16,769 bases of DNA from Bordetella parapertussis. GTDB lineage: Bacteria > Pseudomonadota > Gammaproteobacteria > Burkholderiales > Burkholderiaceae_C. The position numbers and the translations under genes were made by a program. This document shows positions 1-7,616 of the stretch, one piece after another. The stretch is taken from the NCBI GenBank assembly GCA_945888535.1, contig CAMDAN010000049.1, positions 1-16,769 on the forward strand. The letters are read 5' to 3'. The number at the start of each line of letters is the position of its first letter. Positions within the stretch are counted from its first letter, which is position 1. The notes below the pieces were generated by a model. That model had not been told where the DNA came from, did not search any database, and saw only the letters and a program-made list of their open reading frames with translations.

Positions 1-257
1 TTGATATCTAAGCCCACCGCTTGGTGACCGACGGGGCTGGAGTACGCCGCACCGCACGAGCCCAAGGTTTCAGCCAACACCACCGATACGCCACCGTGCA
101 GCAAGCCAAAGGGTTGGTGGGTTCGGGTATCGACAGGAACCCGGCCCACAATATAGTCATCACCCACTTCTACGAATTCAATACCCAAATGAGATGAGGC
201 AGTATGAAGGCTGGCTTGAGTGAGAATTTCAATCGAAATCGGTTTTTGCCAAATCAT
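1..257 (-). CDS. PaaI/YdiI-like hotdog-fold thioesterase (partial, C-terminus off the window)
   Basis: This gene encodes a small cytosolic acyl-CoA thioesterase of the hotdog superfamily; 85 codons are visible. The translation begins MIWQKPISIE and contains HQPFGLLHGGVSVVLAET, the conserved His-Gly-Gly turn and central helix with the catalytic Glu of the YdiI/EntH/PaaI branch. The ATG at 257 follows a GGAG about 10 nt upstream. It lies 39 bp downstream of the tauY-like stop on the same strand, with no terminator between, so it is probably the third gene of that operon. The substrate cannot be read from the sequence. Its position next to sulfonate genes makes a CoA thioester of that pathway possible, but that is inference. 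The family is clear and the gene is truncated only by the window edge. Confidence 0.85.
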   Translation of the reverse strand, partial: MIWQKPISIEILTQASLHTASSHLGIEFVEVGDDYIVGRVPVDTRTHQPFGLLHGGVSVVLAETLGSCGAAYSSPVGHQAVGLDI

Positions 258-296
258 GCGTAGGTTTCTCCAAAGAGGAGAATTTAACCGATTCGT

Positions 297-1712
297 TTAC
301 AACTCGTCCTGCATCCAATACCACTTGTACAAAAAGTACTGCCCAAACCGGCGAAACGGAGCAAAGGCTTCGGAGCGCACCACGTTGAAAAGATTCGGGT
401 ACTGCAATGCAGAGTTGTAAATCGGAAGATTGAAAACCGCGTTATCGCTGTCTTTACCCGCGACGCGCTGCGCTAAGCGTTTACCGGCCCAGGTTGAAAA
501 GGCAACGCCGTTGCCGCCGTAGCCCACCGCATGCCACACCGTTTGGAGCGGGTCTGGGCGTGCAATGCGCGGCATCATGTCGTGGCTGACGTCGACCCAG
601 CCCCACCAGGAGTAGTCAATTTGAATGCCTGCCAAAGGCGGGAACTTACGCGCTATCGCGTCGGTTAAAAGTTTCAAATGCTGCGGATCTTCCGCATCGG
701 CGCCGGTAATGGAACTGCGGCTTCCTAATTGCAAACGGTTGTCGTTTAAGAGCCGGTAGTAAAAACGCAGCGTGCGCGTATCGGTCATAAACGTTTGCGA
801 CCGGAAATTGGTCGCTTTGATTTCAGCGTCTGTCAGCGGTCGGGTCACGACTGAGTTAGAAAGAATCGGCAGAATTTTGTTTTTAAGCAGCGGCGTCATT
901 TGCTGCCCGGTATAGCCGCCAGTACAAATAGCCACCCGCTTTGCGCGAACGGTGCCACCGGGAGTTTGCAAATGGTGGATTCCGTTAATCGTTTGCCATC
1001 CTTGCACGGGGCTGGCTGGGTGTACCTTCGCGCCAAGGGAGCGCGCTTTGCGCATTAGCTCGAACGTGAATTTAAGCGGATGAACGCCTACGCCATCGGG
1101 CTCCCACATCGCGCCTTGGGCATCGCGCTCATCACAAAACTGTTCCTGAAACTCTTCTTTGCTGAGCATCTTGGCTTGGTAGCCAAAGATATCGCGGCGA
1201 ACCCGGGTCTGCTCTTTCAAGTAAGCCACTTTTTCAGGGCGGTGCGCTACGTACAAGTGGCCGCCGTCGTGGGCATCGCAATGGAATTCACGCGTAAGCG
1301 CTTTGAAGTTTTCAAAGCCGGTTCGAATTTCGGTGTCGAGCTTTTTAGCCGTGTCGATACCCCAGCGATCGATCCACTGCGAGCGCGTTAAGCGCCCGCT
1401 GGCGTTTTGACCTTGGCCGCCGCTGCGACTTGAGCAGCCCCACGCGGTTTGGTTGGCCTCTAAAACCACAGCCGCAATCCCATGCTCTTGCGCCAAATAA
1501 AGCGCCGTCGACATTCCGGTAGACCCCGATCCAATGATCGCTACATCTACATCGATGTCGTGTTGAATCGGCCCGTCGTCTTGTGGCGCTGGGCCTGCGC
1601 TGGCAACCCAGTACGTGGGCGCGTAATCGCGGCCGGCCCCCGGAGATTTTGCGACCAAGGGGTCGTATTGGGGGTCGTAGCGCGTTGACGGCGGTGGGCT
1701 AGAAGTCAGCAT
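297..1712 (-). CDS. tauY: FAD-dependent oxidoreductase, DAO family; likely taurine dehydrogenase large subunit TauY
   Basis: This is a 471-residue flavoprotein of the DadA/PuuB/glycine-oxidase (DAO) family. The Rossmann dinucleotide motif GSGSTG lies at residues 61-66, followed by an E-A-N end of the second beta strand and the SSRSGGQ segment typical of amine-oxidising members. A C-terminal FAD contact GYGGNGVAFS is present. TauY oxidatively deaminates taurine to sulfoacetaldehyde and ammonia, passing electrons to the respiratory chain. Assignment to TauY rather than gamma-glutamylputrescine oxidase (PuuB) rests on three points: the N-terminal DYAPTYW and DDGP segments, the length of about 470 residues, and the NTF2-fold gene directly upstream, as I recall for tauXY operons. 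The stop of that gene is 18 bp away. An AAGG lies about 9 nt before the ATG. PuuB-like activity remains the main alternative. Confidence 0.72.
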   Translation of the reverse strand: MLTSSPPPSTRYDPQYDPLVAKSPGAGRDYAPTYWVASAGPAPQDDGPIQHDIDVDVAIIGSGSTGMSTALYLAQEHGIAAVVLEANQTAWGCSSRSGGQGQNASGRLTRSQWIDRWGIDTAKKLDTEIRTGFENFKALTREFHCDAHDGGHLYVAHRPEKVAYLKEQTRVRRDIFGYQAKMLSKEEFQEQFCDERDAQGAMWEPDGVGVHPLKFTFELMRKARSLGAKVHPASPVQGWQTINGIHHLQTPGGTVRAKRVAICTGGYTGQQMTPLLKNKILPILSNSVVTRPLTDAEIKATNFRSQTFMTDTRTLRFYYRLLNDNRLQLGSRSSITGADAEDPQHLKLLTDAIARKFPPLAGIQIDYSWWGWVDVSHDMMPRIARPDPLQTVWHAVGYGGNGVAFSTWAGKRLAQRVAGKDSDNAVFNLPIYNSALQYPNLFNVVRSEAFAPFRRFGQYFLYKWYWMQDEL

Positions 1713-1730
1713 GGCAAAGTGCCTTGGTAA

Positions 1731-2126
1731 TTATTTGGAAGCGGGGATGTTGGGCCGCGCTTTGCGAAACGCGTTTTTCACGGTGATCTTTCCGTTCTTA
1801 AACGTGAAAATGTCAACGCCATCGGTCTCTACGCGACTTCCGTCAGCGGCCGTTCCCGTAAAGGTCCATTGCGATACGCCAAAGTCACCTTGAACAAAGT
1901 GCACGCCGTTGCTCCAATGGGCATCAGGCAAGGCAGCCCATGCGCCGGCAAACGCTTTGCGAACGGCATCGGGCCCGACGTGGCGGGCGCCACAGGCATC
2001 GGGACCACCAGCGGTCATAAAGACGCAGTCATCACTCATAAATTGCATGAGTCCTTCTACGTCATGGCGGTTCCATGCGTCGCTGAATGCGGCCAGGGTG
2101 GCTTCGGTAATGGGTGCGTGGGACAA
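1731..2126 (-). CDS. tauX: NTF2/SnoaL-like protein; likely taurine dehydrogenase small subunit TauX (TTG start)
   Basis: This is a 131-residue NTF2-fold (SnoaL/DUF4440-like) protein. It shows the usual order: an N-terminal helix with AFSDAWNRHDVEGLMQFMSDDCVF, a middle strand pair, then a C-terminal strand with GKITVKNAFRKARP. The frame is open to a GTG at 2222 with no ribosome site. The TTG at 2126 has GGAG exactly 6 nt upstream and gives a normal family length and an N-terminus MSHAPITEAT, so it is preferred. The gene is 18 bp upstream of the flavoprotein and divergent from the MocR regulator. From memory, the TauX partner of TauY is a small protein of this fold and size. Its role in the dehydrogenase is not well understood. 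The fold is secure; the TauX name depends on the neighbour. Confidence 0.72.
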   Translation of the reverse strand: MSHAPITEATLAAFSDAWNRHDVEGLMQFMSDDCVFMTAGGPDACGARHVGPDAVRKAFAGAWAALPDAHWSNGVHFVQGDFGVSQWTFTGTAADGSRVETDGVDIFTFKNGKITVKNAFRKARPNIPASK

Positions 2127-2245
2127 GGGTGGCTCCAATGGAAAAGTAAGCGTTTCAGAATAGAGTTTTTGGGGCCAGTGTGGTAGAGCCAGATCAGGGG
2201 TTTCAGCCAAGCCAGCGGTCACGTTGGCGTTGGGAAAAAAGGGAA

Positions 2246-2274
2246 CTGGACCTGTATTGGACCCACCTTGGACC
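2246..2274 (+). promoter_or_regulatory. Three TGGACC direct repeats at 11-bp spacing; probable MocR/TauR operator
   Basis: TGGACC occurs at 2247-2252, 2258-2263 and 2269-2274, exactly 11 bp apart, so all copies lie on one DNA face. The third copy reads TTGGACCTAA. This is one base from the CTGGACYTAA-type direct repeat that I recall for TauR of Rhodobacter capsulatus. The array lies just upstream of a TATACT box (2293-2298), with the third copy overlapping the -35 zone of the MocR gene. It is also upstream of the divergent tauXY operon, so it could serve autoregulation, divergent control, or both. Confidence 0.65.
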
Positions 2275-2298
2275 TAACTATCTGGCTCTGCATATACT
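2268..2298 (+). promoter_or_regulatory. Putative promoter of the MocR-family regulator gene
   Basis: A good -10 hexamer TATACT lies at 2293-2298. A TTGGAC lies at 2268-2273 with a rather long 19-nt spacer, inside the third operator repeat. The predicted transcription start would be only a few bases before the ATG at 2309. No Shine-Dalgarno sequence is visible, so the mRNA may be nearly leaderless. No start-site data are available here. Confidence 0.4.
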
Positions 2299-2308
2299 CC
2301 ACAGAACC

Positions 2309-3865
2309 ATGAACACCCTGCACCGCACCAAAGACGCCCAATGGGAAAGCCTTTTTGCTTTGCCTGATAAGCCTGCCCTGCCTTTGCAACAGCGCCTGCG
2401 TTTGTCCGTCGTCCAAGCGATTTTGGATGGGCGTTTGCCCGTTGGAGCCTTGTTGCCATCGTCACGTGAATTGGCCAAAGTCTTAGGTTTGAGCCGCAAT
2501 ACCGTGACAGCGGCATATGCGCAGTTGATGGACGACGGTTTTATTGAGTCCCGCCCGCGAAGCGGTGTATTTGTGACACAAAACACCCATGCGCCGCGAG
2601 CCAGAGATACCGGGCGCGAAACCGAGCCGCCCCAAGCCCAAGCCGATGTATCCAAAGCGCCGCCGGATTGGTCCACCCGGGTGCTGCGCTCCTTGGCTGA
2701 CCAACGCACCCTGGCTAAGCCAGACCAGTGGCGCAGGTACGCTTATCCGTTTGTGTATGGAACTTACGACTCGCAGTTGTTTCCCTCGGAAGCGTTTCGG
2801 GAATGTTGCGTCCACAGTTTGGCGCGGTCGCACTTGCCGCATTGGACGCCTGACTTTGAACTCAGCGACGTGCCCGAGTTGATAGAACAAATACGTTTGC
2901 GCTTGCTGCCCAAGCGCGGGGTGTTCGCCTTGCCTGAAGAAATTCTCATCACGGTGGGCGCGCAGCACGCTTACTACTTGTTAGCCGAGGCCTTGTTCGA
3001 TGAAACCCAGCGCGTCGGCATAGAAGAGCCGGGCCATCCGCACGCCCGCAATAGTTTTGCTTTACGCCATCCTCGTTGTGTACCAGTGGCGGTGGACGAA
3101 CAAGGCCTGGTGGTGGAGCGAATGCCAGCAGTTGATTATGTTTTTGTGACGCCGTCGCACCAAAGCCCAACGACCAGCACGCTGAGCTTAGAGCGGCGCA
3201 AACTGCTGCTTAAAAAAGCCGAGGCTCAAAATTTTGTGGTGATTGAAGATGACTACGAAGCAGAAAATCTTTACGAAGGCGATCCGATGCCTGCGCTTAA
3301 GAGCTTAGACAAAGTGGGTCGTGTGATTTATGTGGGCTCGGTCTCAAAAAGCCTCTCCCCTACCTTGCGACTGGGCTACATCGTGGCGCCTCGAGCCCTG
3401 ATTGCAGAACTGAGGGAGTTGCGCCACGCGATGGTGCGCCACCCCAGTGCTTTTTTGCAGCATACGTTTGCGCTATTTCTTTCCTTGGGTCACCACGACG
3501 CCCACGCCCGACGTGTGAATCACGCCATGCAAGAGCGCATGGCCTTGGTGGCGCGGGCTTTGGCCAAGTACTTGCCAGATTTTGAATTTACCCTGCCCTC
3601 AGGCGGCGCTTCGGTGTGGGTGCGTGGGCCTGACTGGGTGGACTCCGCAGAACTGGCATTGATTGCGCGTGAGCATGGGGTTTTGATTGAAGCAGGCGAA
3701 GCATTTTTTATGAACCCGCCCTACCCCTGCCCGTACTTTCGATTGCGTTTGTCCTCGATTGCAGCAGAGCAAATTTCGGAAGGCATTAAAGCCTTGGGCT
3801 TGGCGATGGATGCGCTGGCTCGCGCACGAGGCACGCCCCGGCGCAAACTGCAGCTGCTTGCTTAA
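2309..3865 (+). CDS. tauR: MocR-family transcriptional regulator (GntR wHTH + aminotransferase-like domain); likely TauR
   Basis: This is a 518-residue MocR/PdxR/TauR-type regulator. The N-terminal GntR winged helix-turn-helix (about residues 24-90) includes GALLPSSRELAKVLGLSRNT. A long linker leads to a fold-type I aminotransferase-like domain with the PLP-binding lysine K347 in SVSKSL, plus DDYE and RLGY motifs. Such proteins sense an amino compound through PLP and bind direct repeats. The ATG at 2309 was chosen because the wHTH begins shortly after it and because the operator repeats and -10 box lie just upstream; the longer open frame from 2180 would run through them. It is divergent from tauXY, as tauR is from taurine genes in other Proteobacteria. 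It converges with the ureohydrolase, with 7 bp between the stops. The family is certain; taurine as effector is inferred. Confidence 0.85.
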   Translation: MNTLHRTKDAQWESLFALPDKPALPLQQRLRLSVVQAILDGRLPVGALLPSSRELAKVLGLSRNTVTAAYAQLMDDGFIESRPRSGVFVTQNTHAPRARDTGRETEPPQAQADVSKAPPDWSTRVLRSLADQRTLAKPDQWRRYAYPFVYGTYDSQLFPSEAFRECCVHSLARSHLPHWTPDFELSDVPELIEQIRLRLLPKRGVFALPEEILITVGAQHAYYLLAEALFDETQRVGIEEPGHPHARNSFALRHPRCVPVAVDEQGLVVERMPAVDYVFVTPSHQSPTTSTLSLERRKLLLKKAEAQNFVVIEDDYEAENLYEGDPMPALKSLDKVGRVIYVGSVSKSLSPTLRLGYIVAPRALIAELRELRHAMVRHPSAFLQHTFALFLSLGHHDAHARRVNHAMQERMALVARALAKYLPDFEFTLPSGGASVWVRGPDWVDSAELALIAREHGVLIEAGEAFFMNPPYPCPYFRLRLSSIAAEQISEGIKALGLAMDALARARGTPRRKLQLLA

Positions 3866-3872
3866 TGTTGGT

Positions 3873-4847
3873 TTAAGCGGTTTTCTTTTTGCTTACGCTG
3901 TCGGCCAGGACGCACAAAATTTCAAACATCATGGTCGCTGCGACCAGCGCGGTGTTGCCACTCGGATCAAATGGCGGAGACACTTCAACCACGTCACCAC
4001 CCACCAAGTTCAGCCCTTGCAGCATCCGAACCATGCGTTGTGCCTCGAGCGTTGTGAGCCCGCCAATTTCAGGGGTGCCTGTTCCTGGTGCGTACACCGG
4101 ATCCAATGCATCCACGTCAAAACTGACATAGGTTTGCCCGTCGCCAACGACGCGCCGTGCTTCGGCCATCACTGCCTCCAAGCCCATGGCGTGAAACTCG
4201 TCGATATCAATCACGCGAATACCCTGCTCTTGGCCCCAGGTGTCTTCCGCGTCGCTGTAAAGCGCTCCCCGAATTCCAATTTGAATCGTACGTTTGGGAT
4301 CTAACAGACCTTCTTCAATCGCCCGGCGAAAGGGGGTTCCGTGGGTGTACTTGAAGCCACCAAAGTAGCCGTCCCAAGTATCGGTATGGGCATCAAAATG
4401 CACCATCCCAATCGGTCCATTTTTAGCCAGAGCACGCATGATAGGAAGCGAGACCAAATGGTCTCCGCCGACCGATAAGGGTGTAATCCCCGCAGCACAA
4501 ACCTTGTCGTAAAACGCATGAATGCGATTAAGCGAATCCATCAAGTCCACGGGGTTGACTGGCGTGTCACCAAGATCGGCGCAATTGCAAATGGAAAAAG
4601 GCTTTAAGCCGCTGGCGCGGTTGACGTTGCGAACCATGGTGGATATATCGCGCACCTGCCTAGGCCCGTGTCGTGCGCCTGGGCGGTTGGTGGTACCGCC
4701 GTCCCAAGGTACACCAATCAGGCCAATATCGACATTGGCAAATTGCGCATCGTCAAACCCCACATACGGCAAGCGCATCAGCGTTGCCAAGCCCGCAAAG
4801 CGGGGCATGACGGAGCCGGTAATCGGCGTAAAAAACGAGGCCGACAT
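3873..4847 (-). CDS. Arginase/agmatinase-family ureohydrolase (guanidino-acid amidinohydrolase; specificity unknown)
   Basis: This is a 324-residue binuclear-metal ureohydrolase that hydrolyses a guanidino group to an amine plus urea. All six metal ligands are visible: H130 in VGGDH, D152/H154/D156 in HFDAHTDT, and D244/D246 in SFDVDALDP. The proton-shuttle His is H169 (THGTP), and an active-site Glu candidate is E260. The sequence most resembles guanidinobutyrase, guanidinopropionase and agmatinase. The ATG at 4847 overlaps the tauC stop in TAATG, with GGGAAGG just upstream. An upstream TTG at 4865 is in frame but lies inside tauC. As the last gene of a TauABC-type operon beside taurine-oxidation genes, a guanidino-sulfonate such as taurocyamine is the most economical substrate; agmatine, guanidinobutyrate or guanidinopropionate are alternatives. 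Expected to be cytosolic. Confidence 0.88.
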   Translation of the reverse strand: MSASFFTPITGSVMPRFAGLATLMRLPYVGFDDAQFANVDIGLIGVPWDGGTTNRPGARHGPRQVRDISTMVRNVNRASGLKPFSICNCADLGDTPVNPVDLMDSLNRIHAFYDKVCAAGITPLSVGGDHLVSLPIMRALAKNGPIGMVHFDAHTDTWDGYFGGFKYTHGTPFRRAIEEGLLDPKRTIQIGIRGALYSDAEDTWGQEQGIRVIDIDEFHAMGLEAVMAEARRVVGDGQTYVSFDVDALDPVYAPGTGTPEIGGLTTLEAQRMVRMLQGLNLVGGDVVEVSPPFDPSGNTALVAATMMFEILCVLADSVSKKKTA

Positions 4848-5680
4848 TAAACCTTCCCTCTCCAAGGCACCACTTTGTCTTCAACCCAGCGCATCAATAA
4901 ATCAAACAAATACGCTACAGAGCCAATCACAATGATGCCCATCACCACAATGTCGGTGCGTAAAAAGTTCGACGCGTTCAAGACCATTTGGCCCAAGCCC
5001 ACGTTAGCGGCCACCATTTCTGCAGCCACCAAGGTGCTCCAACCAAAGCCAATGGACACGCGCATACCCACCAAAATCTCAGGCATGGCGGCGGGTAAAA
5101 CAACGTGACGAATCACTTGGCCGTAAGACGCGCCCATGGAGTACGCTGCGTTCATTTGCTCTTGCGAGGCGCTGCGCATACCGGAGCGCGCGGCCATGGC
5201 CAAAGGCGCAAAGCAGCTCAAGAAAATGAGCAAAACTTTGGGAACTTCACCAATGCCAAACCAAATGATGATGAGCGGCAAATACGCTAAAGGTGGCAGT
5301 GGGCGCAACAACTCAATGGGGGGATCAAAAATTCCTTTCCAAACCCGTGACATCCCCATGGCAATACCAATAGGTATCGCCGTTACGCAGCCCAAAGCAA
5401 AGGCAGAGAAAACGCGCAGCATACTGGCCGCAAAATGCTCCCACAGCGGCTTGTCATTGGCAATGCCGGTAAGGTATTCATAAAACTGCAGGTAAGTCGC
5501 TTGCGGAGAAGGCAAGAAGATGGGTTTGATCCAACCGTAGTTGGTAGCGATATACCAAAGTACCGCAAAGAGGCTGATAGTCGTCAGGCTGATGTAGAAG
5601 CTGGATCCTTCACCTGGCACCTTGAAGGCGCTGGTCTTCAGTGGGGCGGATGTGTTTGTGGTGGTGCTGGCATCAGACAT
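4847..5680 (-). CDS. tauC: ABC transporter permease, TauC/SsuC type
   Basis: This is a 277-residue inner-membrane permease of the taurine/aliphatic-sulfonate/nitrate importer family. It has an N-terminal cytoplasmic tail rich in Ser and Thr, then about six membrane segments. The EAA loop that docks the ATPase is visible around [23 protein letters not shown]. The ATG at 5680 was chosen because GGGAGG lies 6 nt upstream; it overlaps the tauB stop by 8 bp. A longer start at 5710 would lie deeper in tauB. The stop shares a base with the start of the ureohydrolase gene, which indicates translational coupling. Sequence alone does not separate taurine from related sulfonates or guanidino-sulfonates as cargo. 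Confidence 0.88.
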   Translation of the reverse strand: MSDASTTTNTSAPLKTSAFKVPGEGSSFYISLTTISLFAVLWYIATNYGWIKPIFLPSPQATYLQFYEYLTGIANDKPLWEHFAASMLRVFSAFALGCVTAIPIGIAMGMSRVWKGIFDPPIELLRPLPPLAYLPLIIIWFGIGEVPKVLLIFLSCFAPLAMAARSGMRSASQEQMNAAYSMGASYGQVIRHVVLPAAMPEILVGMRVSIGFGWSTLVAAEMVAANVGLGQMVLNASNFLRTDIVVMGIIVIGSVAYLFDLLMRWVEDKVVPWRGKV

Positions 5681-6461
5681 GGACGGCCTCCCGGTTGTGA
5701 ATGATGGCAAGGACTTCTTCGCGCATGCGGATGAATTCAGGTTCTGACTTCACTTTGCGTGCATCGCCGTGGGATAAAAACTCCCGCGAGAACGGAACGT
5801 TGTCATAGGTGTGGGTGATGCGACCTGGGCTAGGGCTCATCACAATCAAGCGGGTCGCCAAAAACAAGGCTTCTTCTACCGAGTGGGTAATAAAGAACAC
5901 CATCTTGTTGGACTGCGCCCAAGCGCGTAACAAAATTTCTTGAACCGTTTCACGGGTAAACGCATCCAATGCGCCCATGGGTTCGTCCATTAACAATACG
6001 GCGGGGTCACTTGCCAAAGCCCGGGCAATACCTACGCGTTGTTGCATTCCGCCAGAGAGTTCGTACACCGCGCGTTCGGCATACGCTTCTAAGCCCACGA
6101 GGCCGAGCTTTTCCATGGCGATGCGGTTGCGTGTTGCGCTGTTGACGCCGTTCAAGCGCAAGCCAAGGGCCACGTTGTCGAGCACATTGAGCCAGGGCAT
6201 CAAGGCGTGCTTTTGAAAGACCACGCCGCGGTCTGCGCCAGGGCCTACGACCGGCTGGCCATCCAGCAAAATTTCACCTGAAGAGGGGGGCAAAAAACCA
6301 GCGATGCAATTGAGTAGCGTCGTTTTACCGCAACCCGAAGCACCCAAGGCAACGACAAAGTCACCGTCGTGCATGGTCATGTTGACAGGAGCAAGCGCTT
6401 GGAGCGTTCCGCCTTTAATGGCGTAATTCAAGGTCAAGTCCTTGATGTTCAATGTAGGCAT
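5673..6461 (-). CDS. tauB: ABC transporter ATP-binding protein, TauB type
   Basis: This is a 262-residue ABC ATPase, full length for TauB/SsuB. Visible motifs are Walker [10 protein letters not shown] (40-48), Q-loop Q83, signature LSGGMQQ (135-141), Walker B LLMDE ending D159/E160, D-loop GALD and an H-loop ITHSVEEA. The [12 protein letters not shown] segment and the C-terminal [14 protein letters not shown] match the TauB branch. It powers import by dimerising on the cytoplasmic face of TauC. It is separated from tauA by 87 bp containing a terminator-like hairpin, and overlaps tauC by 8 bp. The ribosome site before the ATG is weak. Confidence 0.9.
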   Translation of the reverse strand: MPTLNIKDLTLNYAIKGGTLQALAPVNMTMHDGDFVVALGASGCGKTTLLNCIAGFLPPSSGEILLDGQPVVGPGADRGVVFQKHALMPWLNVLDNVALGLRLNGVNSATRNRIAMEKLGLVGLEAYAERAVYELSGGMQQRVGIARALASDPAVLLMDEPMGALDAFTRETVQEILLRAWAQSNKMVFFITHSVEEALFLATRLIVMSPSPGRITHTYDNVPFSREFLSHGDARKVKSEPEFIRMREEVLAIIHNREAVHV

Positions 6462-6485
6462 GTGAATGTCAAAAAAAGAGTCAAA

Positions 6486-6521
6486 TAAAAAAAGGGGCGA
6501 ACTAATGCGTAGTCGCCCCTT
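6486..6521 (-). terminator. Rho-independent terminator-like hairpin between tauA and tauB
   Basis: Read on the minus strand, AAGGGGCGA (complement of 6513-6521) pairs perfectly with TCGCCCCTT (complement of 6492-6500). An additional CTA/TAG pair can form in the loop, and a run of seven T follows (6493-6487). It sits in the 87-bp gap after tauA. Partial termination here would raise binding-protein mRNA over the membrane components, a common arrangement in ABC import operons. It may also act as a 3' stabiliser. Confidence 0.75.
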
Positions 6522-6548
6522 ATTGGGTCTCGGTAACCAGTTGCCTGA

Positions 6549-7568
6549 TTATTTCATGGCATCGCGCAAGTAGCTGGTGTCAATGAAAACGCCGTAGTCA
6601 GACTTGACGTCCGTGATACGGCCAATTTCTTTCCAGAGCTTGGCGCTGTTTTCCAAAGTTTTGGCAGCACCGCCGGCTGCTCCGCCGCCTAACCATGCGT
6701 TAGAGAGTTGCGCTGCTGGTGTTGGCAAAGCAAACGCCTTCATAGCATCGGGAATGTCTTTCTCGTCCGCTTTGGTCCATTTCGCAATGGCCTTCAACTG
6801 AGGAGAACCCACGGTCCATTTCGCTGCATTGGCACGGTAGTCGGCGTCTGCTTTGCTAATGGCTTTAATGGCTGCAACAATGAAGTCACGGTTTTGTGCC
6901 GCCCATTTAGCGTCGACAACCAGGCCGTCAAATGTGGGGTAGCCTTTTTTGCCCATGTCGCCGGAGTCGGCAAGTTTCTTGCCGTTGCGCTTGATTTTGG
7001 ACAAAACGGGGTCCCAAATGAAAGCCGCATCAATGTCGCCACGCTCCCAAGCCGCTGCAATCGCTGGCGGGGTCAGGTTCATCACGTTGACGCTCTTGGC
7101 ATCCACGCCTTCGAGACGCAAACCCACCATGAGAGAGTAATGTGCGGTGGACGCGAAAGGCGTTCCCACCTTCTTGCCGACCAACTCTTTCCAGCTGTTA
7201 ACACCAGCGCCGTTACGAGAAATCAATTGGTCAGAAGCTGCAATGTCATCCATGATGTAAACCAAGCGAAGGTCTTGCCCTTGGCTGGTAGCTGTAGCCA
7301 ATGGGCTGGAGCCAATTTCACCAATTTGCACGTCACCAGAGCTCATCGCCTTGATCACTTCACCGCCGCCGCCAAACATGCGGTAGTTAATTTTGTAACC
7401 CGTGGCTTTTTCAAGCTCAGAATCCATCAAGATGCGCCAAGGCAGTTGCATGTCTTGGTGGCCAAAGGTCACTTCCTTTTTTGCTTGCGCAAAAGCGGAG
7501 ACCATACCCACAGCCACGAGCAAGCCGGCCAGAGTTTTCGAAAGAACGGGGAGCACAGATTTTTTCAT
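6549..7568 (-). CDS. tauA: ABC transporter periplasmic substrate-binding protein, TauA type
   Basis: This 339-residue exported protein has an n-region MKKS, a hydrophobic stretch to about residue 25 and likely cleavage after AFA (before QAKKEVTF). The mature part follows E. coli TauA closely in order: GGEVIKAMSSGDVQIGEIGSSPLATA, VGKKVGTPFASTAHYSL, then LTPPAIAAAWERGDIDAAFIWDP, and a C-terminal DYGVFIDTSYL. These are the sulfonate-pocket regions of the NMT1/TauA family. The ATG at 7568 follows GAAGGA with 5 nt spacing. It is the first gene of tauABC-ureohydrolase and has a structured leader. The ligand is taurine or a related sulfonate. Given the operon's last gene, a guanidino-sulfonate is possible (inference). 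Confidence 0.88.
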   Translation of the reverse strand: MKKSVLPVLSKTLAGLLVAVGMVSAFAQAKKEVTFGHQDMQLPWRILMDSELEKATGYKINYRMFGGGGEVIKAMSSGDVQIGEIGSSPLATATSQGQDLRLVYIMDDIAASDQLISRNGAGVNSWKELVGKKVGTPFASTAHYSLMVGLRLEGVDAKSVNVMNLTPPAIAAAWERGDIDAAFIWDPVLSKIKRNGKKLADSGDMGKKGYPTFDGLVVDAKWAAQNRDFIVAAIKAISKADADYRANAAKWTVGSPQLKAIAKWTKADEKDIPDAMKAFALPTPAAQLSNAWLGGGAAGGAAKTLENSAKLWKEIGRITDVKSDYGVFIDTSYLRDAMK

Positions 7569-7583
7569 AAGGGTCCTTCAATT

Positions 7584-7616
7584 AAAAAATGAGCGTATCG
7601 GTGTACGGAAACTCAT
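7584..7616 (-). terminator. Possible attenuator terminator in the tauA leader
   Basis: On the minus strand ATGAG (complement of 7612-7616) pairs with CTCAT (7589-7593). CGTA (7604-7607) pairs with TACG (7594-7597) around a 6-nt loop, with a 4-nt bulge between the stems. A run of six T (7589-7584) follows directly, ending about 10 nt before the tauA ribosome site. It is weaker than a textbook terminator, but its position is that of an attenuator. Confidence 0.45.

Noticed and set aside
4848..4865. Longer TTG start for the ureohydrolase (adds six residues)
   Set aside because: It lies inside tauC, uses TTG, and the ATG at 4847 has a good ribosome site and coupled TAATG junction.
6708..7592. 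Long plus-strand open frame opposite tauA (294 codons)
   Set aside because: It is antisense to a clearly conserved binding-protein gene, has no family features and no ribosome site.
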